64,000 nt of DNA from Hyphomicrobiales bacterium (GTDB lineage Bacteria; Pseudomonadota; Alphaproteobacteria; Rhizobiales; Rhizobiaceae): the NCBI GenBank assembly GCA_900470155.1, contig UBZT01000004.1, forward strand, positions 186,001 to 250,000. The letters are read 5' to 3'. Below the pieces are notes generated by a model that saw nothing but the letters and a program-made list of their open reading frames with translations, was not told the origin of the DNA and ran no database searches. The position numbers and the translations under genes are program-made. Within the stretch, counting starts at the first letter, position 1, and each line of letters begins with the position of its first letter. Of the stretch, positions 25,263 to 35,241 are shown piece after piece.

Positions 25263-26384
25263 ATGCCCCTGATCGACATGCCCGATTTCGCCGGTATCCT
25301 GCTCGACGAGTTTTCCGCCCGTGCCACCACCCGCGTTGATACGCCGGTGATCCAGCCGGCCGCTCCCTTTCTCGACATGGCCGGCGAAGACCTGCGCCGC
25401 CGCATCTTCCTGACCGAGAACGAGCGCGGCGAGAGCCTCTGCCTGCGGCCGGAATTCACCATTCCCGTCTGCCTGCGCCATATCGAAACCGCGACCGGCA
25501 CGCCGAAGCGTTATGCCTATCTCGGCGAGGTCTTCCGCCAGCGCCGTGAAGGCGCGCAGGAATTCTACCAGGCCGGCATCGAGGATCTCGGCAATAGCGG
25601 TGTGGCGGCGGCCGATGCGCGCGCTGTTGCCGATAGCGTCCAGATCCTGACGCGCCTTCTGCCCGGCAAGCGCCTGTCGGTGATGCTCGGCGACCAGTCG
25701 GTCTTCGAGGCCGTTGTCCAGGCGCTCGGCCTGCCGGCAGGCTGGCAGAAGCGCCTGATCCAGGCTTTCGGCAACCCGGCCCAGATCGACCAGTTGTTGC
25801 GCCGTCTGGCCACGCCGTCGCCGGTGCCGGGTCTTGCCGCGGAAGTGTCCGACCTGCTGTCGAAGGGCGATGAGGCGGCCCTTGTCGCCCATATCGACGA
25901 GACGATGCAGGCGACCGGTTATCTGACCAATGCCAGCCGCACGCCCTCCGAAATCGCCCGCCGGCTGAAGGAAAAGCTGGCGCTTGCCGAAACCCGCCTC
26001 GATGGCGCGGCTCTGCTGCTGCTGCGCGAATTCCTGTCGCTCGAGCTGCCGCTGGCGGAAGCGTCTGCCGCGCTGGCCGGCTTCGCCGATGCCGCCGGCC
26101 TGAAGCTGGGCGCTGCCGTCTCGCGCTTCGACGAACGGGTGGCCGCCCTTGCCGATACCGGCATCGATCTGTCGGCTATCACCTACCGCGCCGCCTTCGG
26201 TCGTCCGCTCGATTACTATACCGGCCTCGTTTTCGAGGTGGTGGCCGAGAACCGCCCGGCGGTGCTTGCCGGTGGCGGCCGTTTCGACCGGCTGCTGACG
26301 CTGCTCGGCGCCGAAACCCATATCCCGGCCGTCGGCTTCTCGCTCTGGCTGGACCGCATCGAAACCGAGAGGACAGCCCGATGA
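25263..26384 (+). CDS. hisZ: ATP phosphoribosyltransferase regulatory subunit HisZ
   Basis: This 373-residue paralogue of the histidyl-tRNA synthetase catalytic domain does not charge tRNA; it is required for activity and feedback control of short-form HisG. Typical regions are [31 protein letters not shown], and [16 protein letters not shown] in place of the HisRS histidine motif. AGGAG lies about ten bases before the ATG at 25263. Its stop overlaps the hisG start by four bases (ATGA), so the two subunits are translated together. The promoter must lie in or beyond repeat A, or come from hisS. Confidence 0.93.
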   Translation: MPLIDMPDFAGILLDEFSARATTRVDTPVIQPAAPFLDMAGEDLRRRIFLTENERGESLCLRPEFTIPVCLRHIETATGTPKRYAYLGEVFRQRREGAQEFYQAGIEDLGNSGVAAADARAVADSVQILTRLLPGKRLSVMLGDQSVFEAVVQALGLPAGWQKRLIQAFGNPAQIDQLLRRLATPSPVPGLAAEVSDLLSKGDEAALVAHIDETMQATGYLTNASRTPSEIARRLKEKLALAETRLDGAALLLLREFLSLELPLAEASAALAGFADAAGLKLGAAVSRFDERVAALADTGIDLSAITYRAAFGRPLDYYTGLVFEVVAENRPAVLAGGGRFDRLLTLLGAETHIPAVGFSLWLDRIETERTAR

Positions 26385-27076
26385 CGATAACCATCGGACT
26401 TCCCTCCAAGGGCCGCATGAAGGATGACTCTTCCGCCATTTTCGAAAAGGCGGGCATGAAGATCGTCGCCGTCGGCAATGACCGCTCCTATCGCGGCCGC
26501 GTCGAAGGTTTCGACGATGTCGAGATCGCCTATCTGTCGGCCTCGGAAATTTCCCGCGAGATCGGCAATGGCACGGTCGATTTCGGCGTGACCGGCGAAG
26601 ACCTGATCCGCGAAGGGCTGGCGGATGCAGACGCCCGTGTCGAGATCGCTGCACGCCTCGGCTTCGGCCATGCCGACGTGATCGTCGCCGTGCCGGAAAT
26701 CTGGCTCGATGTCGATACCATGGCCGATCTCGGCGATGTCGCTGCCGAATTCCGCGCCCGCCACGGCCGCCGCCTGGCGATCGCCACCAAATACTGGCGC
26801 CTGACCCAGCAGCATTTTTCCGGCAGCCACGGCATCCAGCTCTATCGCATCGTCGAAAGCCTCGGCGCCACAGAAGGCGCCCCCGCTGCCGGCCAGGCCG
26901 ATATCATCGTCGATATCACCTCGACCGGTTCGACGCTGAAGGCCAACCACCTGAAGATCCTCTCGGATGGTGTGATCCTCAAATCGGAGGCCTGCCTGGT
27001 GCGGGCGCGCAAAGCCGAGCATGAGGGCAACCCGACCGTGGCACGGATTATTGAAGCTGTGCGCGGGGTGGTGTGA
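26381..27076 (+). CDS. hisG: ATP phosphoribosyltransferase, short form
   Basis: This 231-residue catalytic subunit performs the first step of histidine synthesis, joining ATP and PRPP. Its length identifies the short HisG form, which lacks the C-terminal regulatory domain and needs HisZ, encoded just upstream. Visible landmarks are [12 protein letters not shown] at the N-terminus, [12 protein letters not shown] and the PRPP-binding [15 protein letters not shown] near the C-terminus. The start overlaps hisZ by four bases. Repeat B and a strong bidirectional terminator follow. Confidence 0.95.
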   Translation: MTITIGLPSKGRMKDDSSAIFEKAGMKIVAVGNDRSYRGRVEGFDDVEIAYLSASEISREIGNGTVDFGVTGEDLIREGLADADARVEIAARLGFGHADVIVAVPEIWLDVDTMADLGDVAAEFRARHGRRLAIATKYWRLTQQHFSGSHGIQLYRIVESLGATEGAPAAGQADIIVDITSTGSTLKANHLKILSDGVILKSEACLVRARKAEHEGNPTVARIIEAVRGVV

Positions 27077-27114
27077 GCCTGTCTTGCGGATGATGATCAC
27101 TCGGCGCGGATGTA

Positions 27115-27296
27115 GGCCCCCCTCTGTCCTGCCGGACATCTCCCCCACAAGGGGGGAGATCAAGGTGGCGCCGATGATCAGTGTTCACTTGCAGGTCTTG
27201 GACCTACTGTTTGCCAATTGAAAGCCGAAGCGCTGGCTTCCAGCGGATCTCCCCACCTGTGGGGGAGATGCCCGGCAGGGCAGAGGGGGGTACCCC
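27115..27296. repeat. Paired palindromic repeat B, downstream of hisG
   Basis: This has the same design as repeat A: an arm at 27115-27160 and an inverted arm at about 27245-27296 around some 85 unrelated bases. Arms of A and B differ at only a few positions (GCCCTGCCGGGC versus GTCCTGCCGGAC). Together A and B bracket hisZ-hisG. The right end, AGGGCAGAGGGGGGTAC at 27277-27293, recurs exactly at the glcD-glcE joint. Confidence 0.8.
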
Positions 27297-27325
27297 CACG
27301 CAACACAACAAAAATCGTCAAACGA

Positions 27326-27357
27326 AAAAGCCCACCGGATCGCTCCGGTGGGCTTTT
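27326..27357. terminator. Bidirectional rho-independent terminator
   Basis: A perfect 10-bp stem GCCCACCGGA / TCCGGTGGGC (27330-27339 and 27344-27353) with a TCGC loop has an A-run before it and TTTT after it. It lies between convergent hisG and the doxX-like gene and can stop transcription from both sides. Confidence 0.9.
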
Positions 27358-27378
27358 CTATAACCGATAATGTCAGCC

Positions 27379-27825
27379 TCAGGCGGTGACGGCAGCCGAA
27401 CCGCGACGGGCGTCGAGCGAGTAGGCGCCGGCGCCGATGATGGCGAGCAGGATGTAGCCGCCGGCCAGCGTGATGTTCTTCATCAGCATGATCTGGTTCA
27501 GCGTGTTGATCCAGCCGAGTGCGCCTTCCGGCCAGCCTTCGATGGCAACGGTGCCGCTATGGAAGACGAGACCGGTGAACACGCAGAACAGGGCGAGCGC
27601 CCAGGCGGTCAGCTTCGCCTGGAAACCGACGAGAACAAACAGGCCGGCGACCAGTTCGAACAGGCCGGCGGCATAGGCGAGCAGGGTTGCAGCCGGCAGG
27701 CCGGCGCCTGCGATCATGCCGGCAGTGCCGGCCGGATCGGTCAGCTTGCCGAAGCCGGACAGGATGAAGATGAACGACAGAAGGACGCGAGCGACAAGAA
27801 GAAGGGTATTGTTGGTGCTGGACAT
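27379..27825 (-). CDS. DoxX family membrane protein
   Basis: This 148-residue protein has four hydrophobic segments, as in DoxX/DoxD family members: LLLVARVLLSFIFILSGFGKL at the start, then LLAYAAGLFELVAGLFVLVGF, WALALFCVFTGLVFH, and TLAGGYILLAIIGAGAYSL at the end. Members are found in quinone- or thiol-linked redox processes, but most, including this one, have no proven role. AAAGGAG lies before the ATG at 27825; an earlier in-frame start adds unlikely residues. It has its own upstream region of about 300 bp. Confidence 0.88.
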   Translation of the reverse strand: MSSTNNTLLLVARVLLSFIFILSGFGKLTDPAGTAGMIAGAGLPAATLLAYAAGLFELVAGLFVLVGFQAKLTAWALALFCVFTGLVFHSGTVAIEGWPEGALGWINTLNQIMLMKNITLAGGYILLAIIGAGAYSLDARRGSAAVTA

Positions 27826-28125
27826 GAGGAAACTCCTTTGAATGGATGACACTGAAACCCCAAGCCAGATGGGCTTCAGAAAGCTGACCTCTAGATGCCT
27901 GCTTTTCTCGTTACGCGATAGATTGACGACAATTGACTGATCGTTCACAAAAACGAAACAATAAGCCCGGGTTCGTTTCCCAAAAGTGCGAAACGGCGCG
28001 CTCGGGCCTCACGCAATGACACGGATACAGGCAACACTCGATGCACGCATGATCCAACATACGTCAAGCCCGCCGCCGCCGAGCCGTCATGTGAAGGAAC
28101 CTAATGCTGCCGGAGCGCACCTTCG
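27826..28125. other. Non-coding region upstream of the DoxX gene
   Basis: These 300 bp carry no credible gene. The half nearest the DoxX start is more AT-rich (around CAATTGACTGATCGTTCAC) and probably holds its promoter. I recognise no specific operator. The remainder is the 3' flank of the leftward orphan at 28126. Confidence 0.5.
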
Positions 28126-28572
28126 TCAGGCACTGTTGGCCGCCGAAAGGCGAAACCGGGGAAAGATGAACAGTCCGACGATCATGCCGCCCTCATTGCC
28201 GTCGAAGCCGCCGGATTCGCCGATGCAGAACACCGGTTGACGCTGGCCGCTGCCCGACAGGATCGTGGTGGAATAGCAGAAACGCGACGGCGCGGTAGCA
28301 GCCTGTTCGAACAGCCGCAGGATATGGCCACGGTCGCCCTGGTCATAGCAGCGCATCATGGTCAAAAGGCCACACTCGGCGCCTTCCAACCCGTGCAACT
28401 GCGATGCCTTTTCACCCAGTTTCAGCAATCCATTGGTCAGGTCACCCGTCCAGTCCTCGGAAACGCCGAAACGGGACGCATTCTCGCCCAGGGGACTTTC
28501 CCCCTCAAGCAAGTGTGACGCGAAATTTGCGGCGAGATCAGCGTTTGCAATCTTAAACAAGGTGGTCCCCAA
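28126..28572 (-). CDS. Conserved orphan protein, function unknown
   Basis: This 148-residue cytoplasmic protein has no signal peptide, membrane segment or motif I know. The C-terminal part (STTILSGSGQRQPVFCIGESGG, then GGMIVGLFIFPRFRL) has the look of a compact sensory or beta domain, and I believe similar proteins occur in other rhizobia. The frame starts at a TTG (28572) with no convincing ribosome site, so the real start is uncertain. Codon use is ordinary for the genome. It lies alone next to an AT-rich, gene-poor stretch. Confidence 0.6.
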   Translation of the reverse strand: MGTTLFKIANADLAANFASHLLEGESPLGENASRFGVSEDWTGDLTNGLLKLGEKASQLHGLEGAECGLLTMMRCYDQGDRGHILRLFEQAATAPSRFCYSTTILSGSGQRQPVFCIGESGGFDGNEGGMIVGLFIFPRFRLSAANSA

Positions 28573-29411
28573 GTCGAAAGCCGTATGGCCCTATAAGTCT
28601 CGGATCAAATGTCTGTTCCAGAGCCAAACTTCCCCGTATGGCCCGTCCGGCGATATAGCCGGGATCAGCAAGCCTGATGCTTGCCGATAGTCATCCCAAA
28701 GCGCTCACGTCGAAATGGATTCCACTGCGCAGCGCCCCAAGTCATTCAACTCGCCCGTAGGTTACAATTCCAACCTTCACCTACATCATTTCATATTCAC
28801 ATAAGAATAGTCTGATGTAAGCGCTCGTTCCCCGGATTTCTTGCGATAACGCAAGAGTTGCAATTCGAACTACGTCCGATGAACAAAGGTGGCCTTATGT
28901 TTAAGTGCCCTCATCTTCGCCAACGGTAGCCGATCCTCCCGTGTCCCAAATTGGGACCCGAAGAATGGGCTGGTGGATATCATGTTTCACAACACATGAA
29001 AACGCCTCATGTTCTTCCGAAAGGAGAAATCGCCCCCATTTTCAGTCGATCTTTCGGCTCAAAATATTAGAGAAATATAATGTAAGAATTCGGAAACACA
29101 GAAGATATGATATTAGTGCAAACGCAGAAATGTAATCTCAGATTTAATAAGCTATCTTTTATATTCGGGTATTCTTTGTCAATTCCAACTCCGAAAAGTT
29201 GTGAAGATAATTTGGTCTTGCGCACAGGACTGTGCTTTGACGAAGCAACGGGCCTCGCATTAAAGGGGAAATGGTTAACGGATCAAGTGCAGATCCAGCA
29301 AGATCCCTTTTTGGTTTTCCGGACTTGCCGTAACGCATGAATACCGAAGACTGTCGCAGTTTTGCGACGCCTGGCAACGAAGACGCTTCGTGACGATGAC
29401 GCTTGGCCACG
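28573..29411. other. Gene-poor, partly AT-rich region
   Basis: About 840 bp hold no convincing gene. Small frames at 28905-29135 and 29107-29340 on the plus strand and 29159-29410 on the minus strand lack recognisable domains and good ribosome sites. GC falls to 28-35% over 29041-29220, far below the genome average. A perfect small inverted repeat, TTGCG-ATAA-CGCAA, lies at 28841-28854. The stretch may be a decayed insertion or a regulatory/small-RNA region. Confidence 0.5.
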
Positions 29412-29440
29412 AAAAAGGGCGGCCCGAAGACCGCCCTTTT
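29412..29440. terminator. Rho-independent terminator beyond groEL
   Basis: GGGCGG (29417-29422) pairs with CCGCCC (29431-29436) around an 8-nt loop, with AAAAA before and TTTT after. Read leftward it is the transcription stop for groES-groEL, about 140 bp after the groEL stop codon. Confidence 0.85.
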
Positions 29441-29454
29441 CCGTATTCTGAACC

Positions 29455-29503
29455 GTATGGCCAGATGAAAGACCCGAAGGTCTTACATCATGTCCATGCC
29501 GCC
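29455..29503 (-). repeat. Duplicated groEL 3' end, outer copy
   Basis: These 49 bases are identical to 29552-29600, which contain the last codons and stop of groEL plus 28 bases of trailer. The copy is not translated because groEL already ends at 29580. Each copy includes a small hairpin, AGACC-TTCG-GGTCT when read leftward. See the hairpin between the copies. Confidence 0.9.
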
Positions 29504-29504
29504 T

Positions 29505-29529
29505 GTTCAGCGCGTTTGACGCGCTGAAC
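29505..29529. repeat. Perfect hairpin between the groEL tail copies
   Basis: GTTCAGCGCG (29505-29514) and CGCGCTGAAC (29520-29529) form a perfect 10-bp inverted repeat around TTTGA, followed by a second palindrome CACTTGAAGTG (29530-29540). It sits in the 48-bp spacer separating the two 49-bp direct repeats, as if inserted with the duplication. Confidence 0.85.
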
Positions 29530-29579
29530 CACTTGAAGTGATGGGCGGCTTGTATGGCCAGATGAAAGACCCGAAGGTC

Positions 29580-31238
<1,659 letters not shown>

Positions 31239-31284
31239 TCAGCCCATTGGTGAATTGTTCAGAACGGAAGGGTGAAACGGCTGA

Positions 31285-31581
31285 TCAGCCGATAACGCCC
31301 ATGATGTCGGCTTCCTTCATGATCAGAAGGTCTACGCCGTCGAGCTTGACTTCGGTGCCCGACCACTTGCCGAACAGAACGCGGTCGCCAACCTTGACGT
31401 CGAGCGCGACCAGGTTGCCCTTGTCGTCGCGAACGCCGGAGCCGATAGCGATGATTTCGCCTTCAGCCGGCTTTTCCTTGGCGGTGTCAGGAATGATGAT
31501 GCCGCCCTTGGTCTTTTCTTCAGATTCAACGCGCTTGACTACAACGCGGTCATGAAGCGGACGGAAAGTTGTGCTTGCCAT
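31285..31581 (-). CDS. groES: Co-chaperonin GroES
   Basis: This 98-residue lid of the GroEL chamber begins [21 protein letters not shown] and carries the mobile-loop region [18 protein letters not shown]. Length and sequence are typical of rhizobial GroES. The ATG at 31581 follows GAGGGATTAG. It is the first gene of the heat-shock operon and is expressed from the promoter/CIRCE region about 60-120 bp upstream. Confidence 0.98.
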   Translation of the reverse strand: MASTTFRPLHDRVVVKRVESEEKTKGGIIIPDTAKEKPAEGEIIAIGSGVRDDKGNLVALDVKVGDRVLFGKWSGTEVKLDGVDLLIMKEADIMGVIG

Positions 31582-31641
31582 TGTCTAATCCCTCGATCAA
31601 ATGACATTCGCGGACCGCAGAGCGGGTCCGCATCGATACTG

Positions 31642-31668
31642 TTAGCACTCGCTCTTGGTGAGTGCCAG
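31642..31668. promoter_or_regulatory. CIRCE element (HrcA operator)
   Basis: TTAGCACTC (31642-31650), nine bases, then GAGTGCCAG (31660-31668) match the CIRCE consensus TTAGCACTC-N9-GAGTGCTAA at 16 of 18 positions. It lies between the promoter and groES and should be bound by the repressor HrcA under non-stress conditions. hrcA itself is not in the window. Confidence 0.93.
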
Positions 31669-31676
31669 CGAGGTTG

Positions 31677-31705
31677 AGATAAGGAGAGGCCCCTGATGAG
31701 TCAAG
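31677..31705 (-). promoter_or_regulatory. RpoH-like heat-shock promoter of groES-groEL
   Basis: On the minus strand CTTGACT (31705-31699) and CTTATCT (31683-31677) are spaced as a -35/-10 pair. They fit the rhizobial sigma-32 pattern CTTGAC and CYTATNT. The CIRCE element follows immediately downstream, giving dual heat control. Confidence 0.75.
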
Positions 31706-31828
31706 CACGGGGCTGAAAAAATATCGCTGCGACGAGCCCGCTCTTGCTTGACCATCCTGCACGCAAATGCGGCGACAGTGCCGACGATAGTGCCGGTGCC
31801 GATCAGCCTTTTCCGCGGCAATGCTTTG

Positions 31829-32218
31829 TCAGAGCGTCAAGGCGTCATAGCTGCCGAACTCGCCCTTGATGCCATGCCCGTCCATGAACGCAGCCGGATC
31901 GAACCCCAGCTTTTCGTAGAAACGGTTAACGGCGGCCTTGGCCTCGACAAGGGCGGCGCGATCACGCCATTCCGCGACCGTGACGATTGTCGCATTGCCC
32001 TCGGCCTCGCTGACGCCAACCCGGCTGTAGAGGCAGCCTTCCAGTGTTTCCAGATAGCGGTGAATGATGGCCAGCTTCGCTGTGAACACCGAGAGATGCA
32101 CAACCGGGCAGGTGAAGCGATCGATGCGCATCACGTGGGAGGTGGACGCGGATTCTGCAGAATTGTTATCAGCAGCCGCAGCCGGCTTGGTGTTCTGAGG
32201 TGGGATCTTCGCGTTCAT
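31829..32218 (-). CDS. Antibiotic biosynthesis monooxygenase-like protein
   Basis: This 129-residue protein, with a polar 30-residue N-terminal extension, appears to be an ABM-type dimeric alpha/beta barrel (VVHLSVFTAKLAIIHRYLE, GNATIVTVAEWRDRAALVEA, FYEKLGFDP). Such small monooxygenases act on quinones or redox-active aromatics without cofactors. It diverges from soxR, and its upstream region has a SoxR-type operator with 19-bp -35/-10 spacing. A monooxygenase is also a known SoxR target in Pseudomonas aeruginosa (PA2274). The ATG at 32218 follows AAGGAAAACCCG. Confidence 0.75.
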   Translation of the reverse strand: MNAKIPPQNTKPAAAADNNSAESASTSHVMRIDRFTCPVVHLSVFTAKLAIIHRYLETLEGCLYSRVGVSEAEGNATIVTVAEWRDRAALVEAKAAVNRFYEKLGFDPAAFMDGHGIKGEFGSYDALTL

Positions 32219-32255
32219 CGGGTTTTCCTTTGTCGATTGCCCTTGCACGCCCGCC

Positions 32256-32286
32256 AAGCTAGAACCTCAACCATGGTTGAGATCAA
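32256..32286 (-). promoter_or_regulatory. SoxR-type operator/promoter
   Basis: The perfect 16-bp palindrome CTCAACCATGGTTGAG (32266-32281) lies between TTGATC (-35, 32286-32281) and TAGCTT (-10, 32261-32256) with a 19-bp spacer on the minus strand. This over-long spacer is the mark of MerR/SoxR-activated promoters and resembles the E. coli soxS operator CCTCAAGTTAACTTGAGG. It drives the monooxygenase gene. The soxR start codon (32273) lies inside the palindrome. Confidence 0.8.
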
Positions 32287-32776
32287 GCGGAATAATCGAA
32301 GGCCTGCCGAAGCGGCGGAAACAGACCCGAAGGGGCCATCCAGGATATCCCTGTCGCTCAGCGTCGGCGAGGTGGCCGAACGCGCCGGCGTGGCCGTGTC
32401 TGCGCTGCATTTTTACGAGCGTGAAGGCCTGATCCAGAGCTGGCGCAACGGCGGCAATCAGAGACGCTATCCACGCGGCATCCTGCGCCGGGTGGCGCTG
32501 ATCAAGACCGCGCAGCGCCTCGGTCTGCCTTTGTCGCAGATCGCCGAAGCGCTGAGGCAGTTGCCGTCCGACCGCCCGCCGACCGCTGCAGACTGGCGTC
32601 GGCTGTCGGCTTCCTGGCGCGCCGATCTCGATGCCCGCATTGCCGCGATGACCGCCCTGCGCGACCAGTTGGATGGCTGTATCGGCTGCGGTTGCCTGTC
32701 GCTCGATGCCTGTCCGCTGCGCAATCCGGATGATCGGCTCGGCCGATCCGGCGCCGGGCCGCAGCTTTTGCGATAA
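32273..32776 (+). CDS. soxR: Redox-sensitive transcriptional activator SoxR
   Basis: This 167-residue MerR-family regulator has an N-terminal helix-turn-helix with LSVGEVAERAGVAVSALHFYE, a dimerisation helix, and the [2Fe-2S] ligand cluster C-x2-C-x-C-x5-C in CIGCGCLSLDAC near the C-terminus. It senses redox-cycling compounds. A 25-residue polar extension precedes the conserved start. The ATG at 32273 lies within the operator itself, so the soxR transcript would start near or before the operator and could be very short-leadered; no Shine-Dalgarno is visible. It diverges from the monooxygenase gene. Confidence 0.93.
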   Translation: MVEIKRNNRRPAEAAETDPKGPSRISLSLSVGEVAERAGVAVSALHFYEREGLIQSWRNGGNQRRYPRGILRRVALIKTAQRLGLPLSQIAEALRQLPSDRPPTAADWRRLSASWRADLDARIAAMTALRDQLDGCIGCGCLSLDACPLRNPDDRLGRSGAGPQLLR

Positions 32777-32935
32777 CCTTGAGCCTCCCCGGCATAACAT
32801 GTCGGGATTTCCACATCAGGATGTTTGACAGCATCCCGCAAATTTGAGAGGTTTCAGCCGTGGAGTGCGCGAAAGCTCCATGAGGCGCCATGCCGCAATT
32901 TCGCATCCGTCCGGATCAAAATTACGGAGCAAATC

Positions 32936-33757
32936 ATGGCACCCTATGGCGCAATTTCCGCCGACAAACTCTTTCGCTTGCTCGGTTCATCCCAGTCTCC
33001 CCTGATTGTCGACGTCCGCATTGCCGACGATGTCGAGGCGCATCCTTTTCTTATTCCCGGATCCCTTCTACGCGACTACCGACAGGTCGACGCATGGGCC
33101 GCCGAAATCGGCTCGTCCTCCGTTGTCGTCGCCTGTCATCAGGGGCGCAAGTTGAGTGAAGGCGTCGCGGCCCATCTGCGCATTCGCGGACTATCGGCCG
33201 AGGTGCTGGAAGGCGGGGTCCTGGCCTGGGCTGCGGCCGGTCTGCCGCAGGTACCGATCGCCCGGCTTGCGCATGGCACCGGCGCAACGCTTTGGGTCAC
33301 GCGCAACCGGCCGAAGATCGACCGCATTGCCTGCCCCTGGCTGATCCGGCGTTTCATTGATCCCTTTGCCCGCTTCCTCTTCGTTGCGCCCTCCGAGGTC
33401 GAAGGAGTGGCGGAGAGGTTCAACGCGGTTCCCTTTGACATGGAAGGCGTCTTCTGGAGCCATCGCGGCGATCGCTGCACCTTCGACACCATGCTGTCGG
33501 AATTCCAATTGGAAACGCCGGCATTGCTGACCCTGGCAGAGATCGTCCGCGGCGCCGACACAAACCGGCTCGACCTCGCACCGCAGGCCGCCGGTCTCCT
33601 GGCGGCATCGCTTGGCCTGTCGCGGCTCTACGCATCCGATCTGCAGCAACTGGGGCAGGGCTTGCTTCTCTATGACGCTTATTACAGATGGGCGCGCGAT
33701 GCGATGGATGAGAAACACGATTGGGTGGCGCGCGGCGGGCGCGATGGAGTGAAATGA
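32936..33757 (+). CDS. Rhodanese-ChrB fusion, chromate resistance associated
   Basis: This 273-residue protein carries an N-terminal rhodanese-like domain (about residues 8-100, active-site cysteine in VVACHQGRKLSEG) and a C-terminal ChrB domain (WVTRNRPKIDRIACPWLIRRFIDP through VFWSHRGDRCTFDTML). The ChrB domain is found in proteins next to chromate efflux genes and may act in sensing or reduction. GGAG precedes the ATG at 32936. Its stop overlaps the start of chrA (ATGA), so the two work together. Whether it confers chromate resistance is inferred from family and context. Confidence 0.85.
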   Translation: MAPYGAISADKLFRLLGSSQSPLIVDVRIADDVEAHPFLIPGSLLRDYRQVDAWAAEIGSSSVVVACHQGRKLSEGVAAHLRIRGLSAEVLEGGVLAWAAAGLPQVPIARLAHGTGATLWVTRNRPKIDRIACPWLIRRFIDPFARFLFVAPSEVEGVAERFNAVPFDMEGVFWSHRGDRCTFDTMLSEFQLETPALLTLAEIVRGADTNRLDLAPQAAGLLAASLGLSRLYASDLQQLGQGLLLYDAYYRWARDAMDEKHDWVARGGRDGVK

Positions 33758-35121
33758 CAAACATTGCCGTTGAACATCCGGCGCAGGCGTCCGCGCAGCC
33801 GCCGAGTTTTGCCGAGCTGACCGCAGCCTTTGCCCGCATCGGCGTCTTGAGCTTTGGTGGTCCCGCCGCCCAGATCGCCATGATGCACCGCATCTGCGTC
33901 GACGAGAAACGCTGGATCGATGAGGACCGGTATCTGCATGCCCTGAACTACTGCATGCTGCTGCCGGGACCTGAAGCCCAGCAACTCGCCACCTATATCG
34001 GCTGGCTGCTGCATGGCGTGCGCGGCGGTATTGTCGCCGGCCTGCTCTTTGTCCTGCCGGGCCTCGCCGTTATCATGGGCCTGTCGACGCTCTATGCCTT
34101 TTACCAGGATGCCGACCTCGTCGCCGGCCTGTTTTTCGGCTTGAAGGCGGCCGTGCTCGCCGTCGTCATCGAAGCGGTGATCCGCATCGGCAAGCGGGCA
34201 TTGAAAACCCGGTTTCACCGGATCCTCGCAGCACTCGCCTTCCTCGCCCTGTTTGCCCTGGCGCTGCCGTTTCCGCTGGTCATCCTGCTGGCGGCGGTGG
34301 CAGGCCTCGTTCGCGCCCGTATCATCCCGGCAGAAGATGTTCCTGCGCCCACGAACCTGGAGGCCCGCCCGCCGGCGCTGCGTCAACTGCTAACGCTGCT
34401 GTTCTGGGTTGCCGTCTGGCTGGCGCCACTGCCGCTGCTTTGGCTGCTTGCGGCCGATACCGCCTTGCCGGATCTCTATGCCTTCTTTTCCAAGATGGCG
34501 CTGGTCACCTTCGGCGGCGCCTATGCCGTTTTGGCCTATGTCGCCCAGGTGGCGGTCGAGCAGTATCAATGGCTGAAGCCCGGCGAGATGCTCGATGGTC
34601 TGGCGCTTGCCGAAACCACGCCCGGGCCGCTGGTCCTGGTACTCTCCTATGTCGGCTTCCTTGCCGGCTTTCGCCATGGCGGCGGGTTCGATCCGCTGTT
34701 GGCCGGCCTGCTCGGAGCACTGCTCACCGCCTGGGCCACCTTCATCCCGAGCTTCATCTGGATCTTCGCCGGCGCGCCCTATATCGAGCGCCTGCGCGGC
34801 AATCGCCTGATGAATGCCGCCCTGTCGGCGATCACCGCCGCCGTTGTCGGCGTCATCCTCAATCTGGCCATCTGGTTTGCCCTGCATGTCGTCTTTACCC
34901 GCGTCGGCGCATTCGAACTGCCGCTGATCGCGCATTCGGGCCTGTCGCTGGGTATGTCGCTGGATCTGTCGCTCCCCGTGCCGGACTGGACCTCGCTTGA
35001 CCTTGCAGCCGTCGCCGTCGCCATCGTTGCAGCCGTCATGATCTTCCGCTTCCACCAGGGCGTCGGGCGCACCCTGATCGTGGCGGCGCTGCTCGGGCTT
35101 GCCCTGCGCACGCTTACCTGA
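33754..35121 (+). CDS. chrA: Chromate transporter ChrA
   Basis: This 455-residue long-chain CHR-family permease is built of two homologous halves: FARIGVLSFGGPAAQIAMMH in the N-half and FSKMALVTFGGAYAVLAYVA in the C-half, each followed by a PGP motif (LLPGPEAQQLATY; ETTPGPLVLVLSYVGF). It exports chromate from the cytoplasm. The polar linker between the halves carries RIIPAEDVPAPTNLEARPP. It overlaps the upstream rhodanese-ChrB gene by four bases, so translation is coupled. About ten membrane segments are visible. Confidence 0.92.
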   Translation: MTNIAVEHPAQASAQPPSFAELTAAFARIGVLSFGGPAAQIAMMHRICVDEKRWIDEDRYLHALNYCMLLPGPEAQQLATYIGWLLHGVRGGIVAGLLFVLPGLAVIMGLSTLYAFYQDADLVAGLFFGLKAAVLAVVIEAVIRIGKRALKTRFHRILAALAFLALFALALPFPLVILLAAVAGLVRARIIPAEDVPAPTNLEARPPALRQLLTLLFWVAVWLAPLPLLWLLAADTALPDLYAFFSKMALVTFGGAYAVLAYVAQVAVEQYQWLKPGEMLDGLALAETTPGPLVLVLSYVGFLAGFRHGGGFDPLLAGLLGALLTAWATFIPSFIWIFAGAPYIERLRGNRLMNAALSAITAAVVGVILNLAIWFALHVVFTRVGAFELPLIAHSGLSLGMSLDLSLPVPDWTSLDLAAVAVAIVAAVMIFRFHQGVGRTLIVAALLGLALRTLT

Positions 35122-35172
35122 AGACCGCCGACTGAAGACCGGCCACGGGATTCATTTTCACCACCGAAAGGG

Positions 35173-35189
35173 CCAAGGCTCTTGCCTTG
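35173..35189 (+). terminator. Weak hairpin after chrA
   Basis: CAAGGC and GCCTTG (35174-35179 and 35184-35189) form a 6-bp stem with a TCTT loop, followed a few bases later by CTTTCCTTT. This could be a weak terminator of the chr operon before the next gene. Confidence 0.35.
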
Positions 35190-35241
35190 CCGGCTTTCCT
35201 TTGTCATGTCAGCCCACACGATCTTGAAGTCAGGAATGAAT

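Noticed and set aside
25059..26654. 531-codon open frame on the minus strand
   Set aside because: It is antisense to hisZ and the start of hisG and runs through repeat A. No family resemblance.
25058..27296. hisZ-hisG as a composite transposon
   Set aside because: No transposase, and the repeats look like non-autonomous intergenic elements. Kept only as a bracketing observation.
28905..29340. Two small plus-strand frames in the AT-rich region
   Set aside because: No ribosome site, no domain and poor codon fit. The region is described as non-coding instead.
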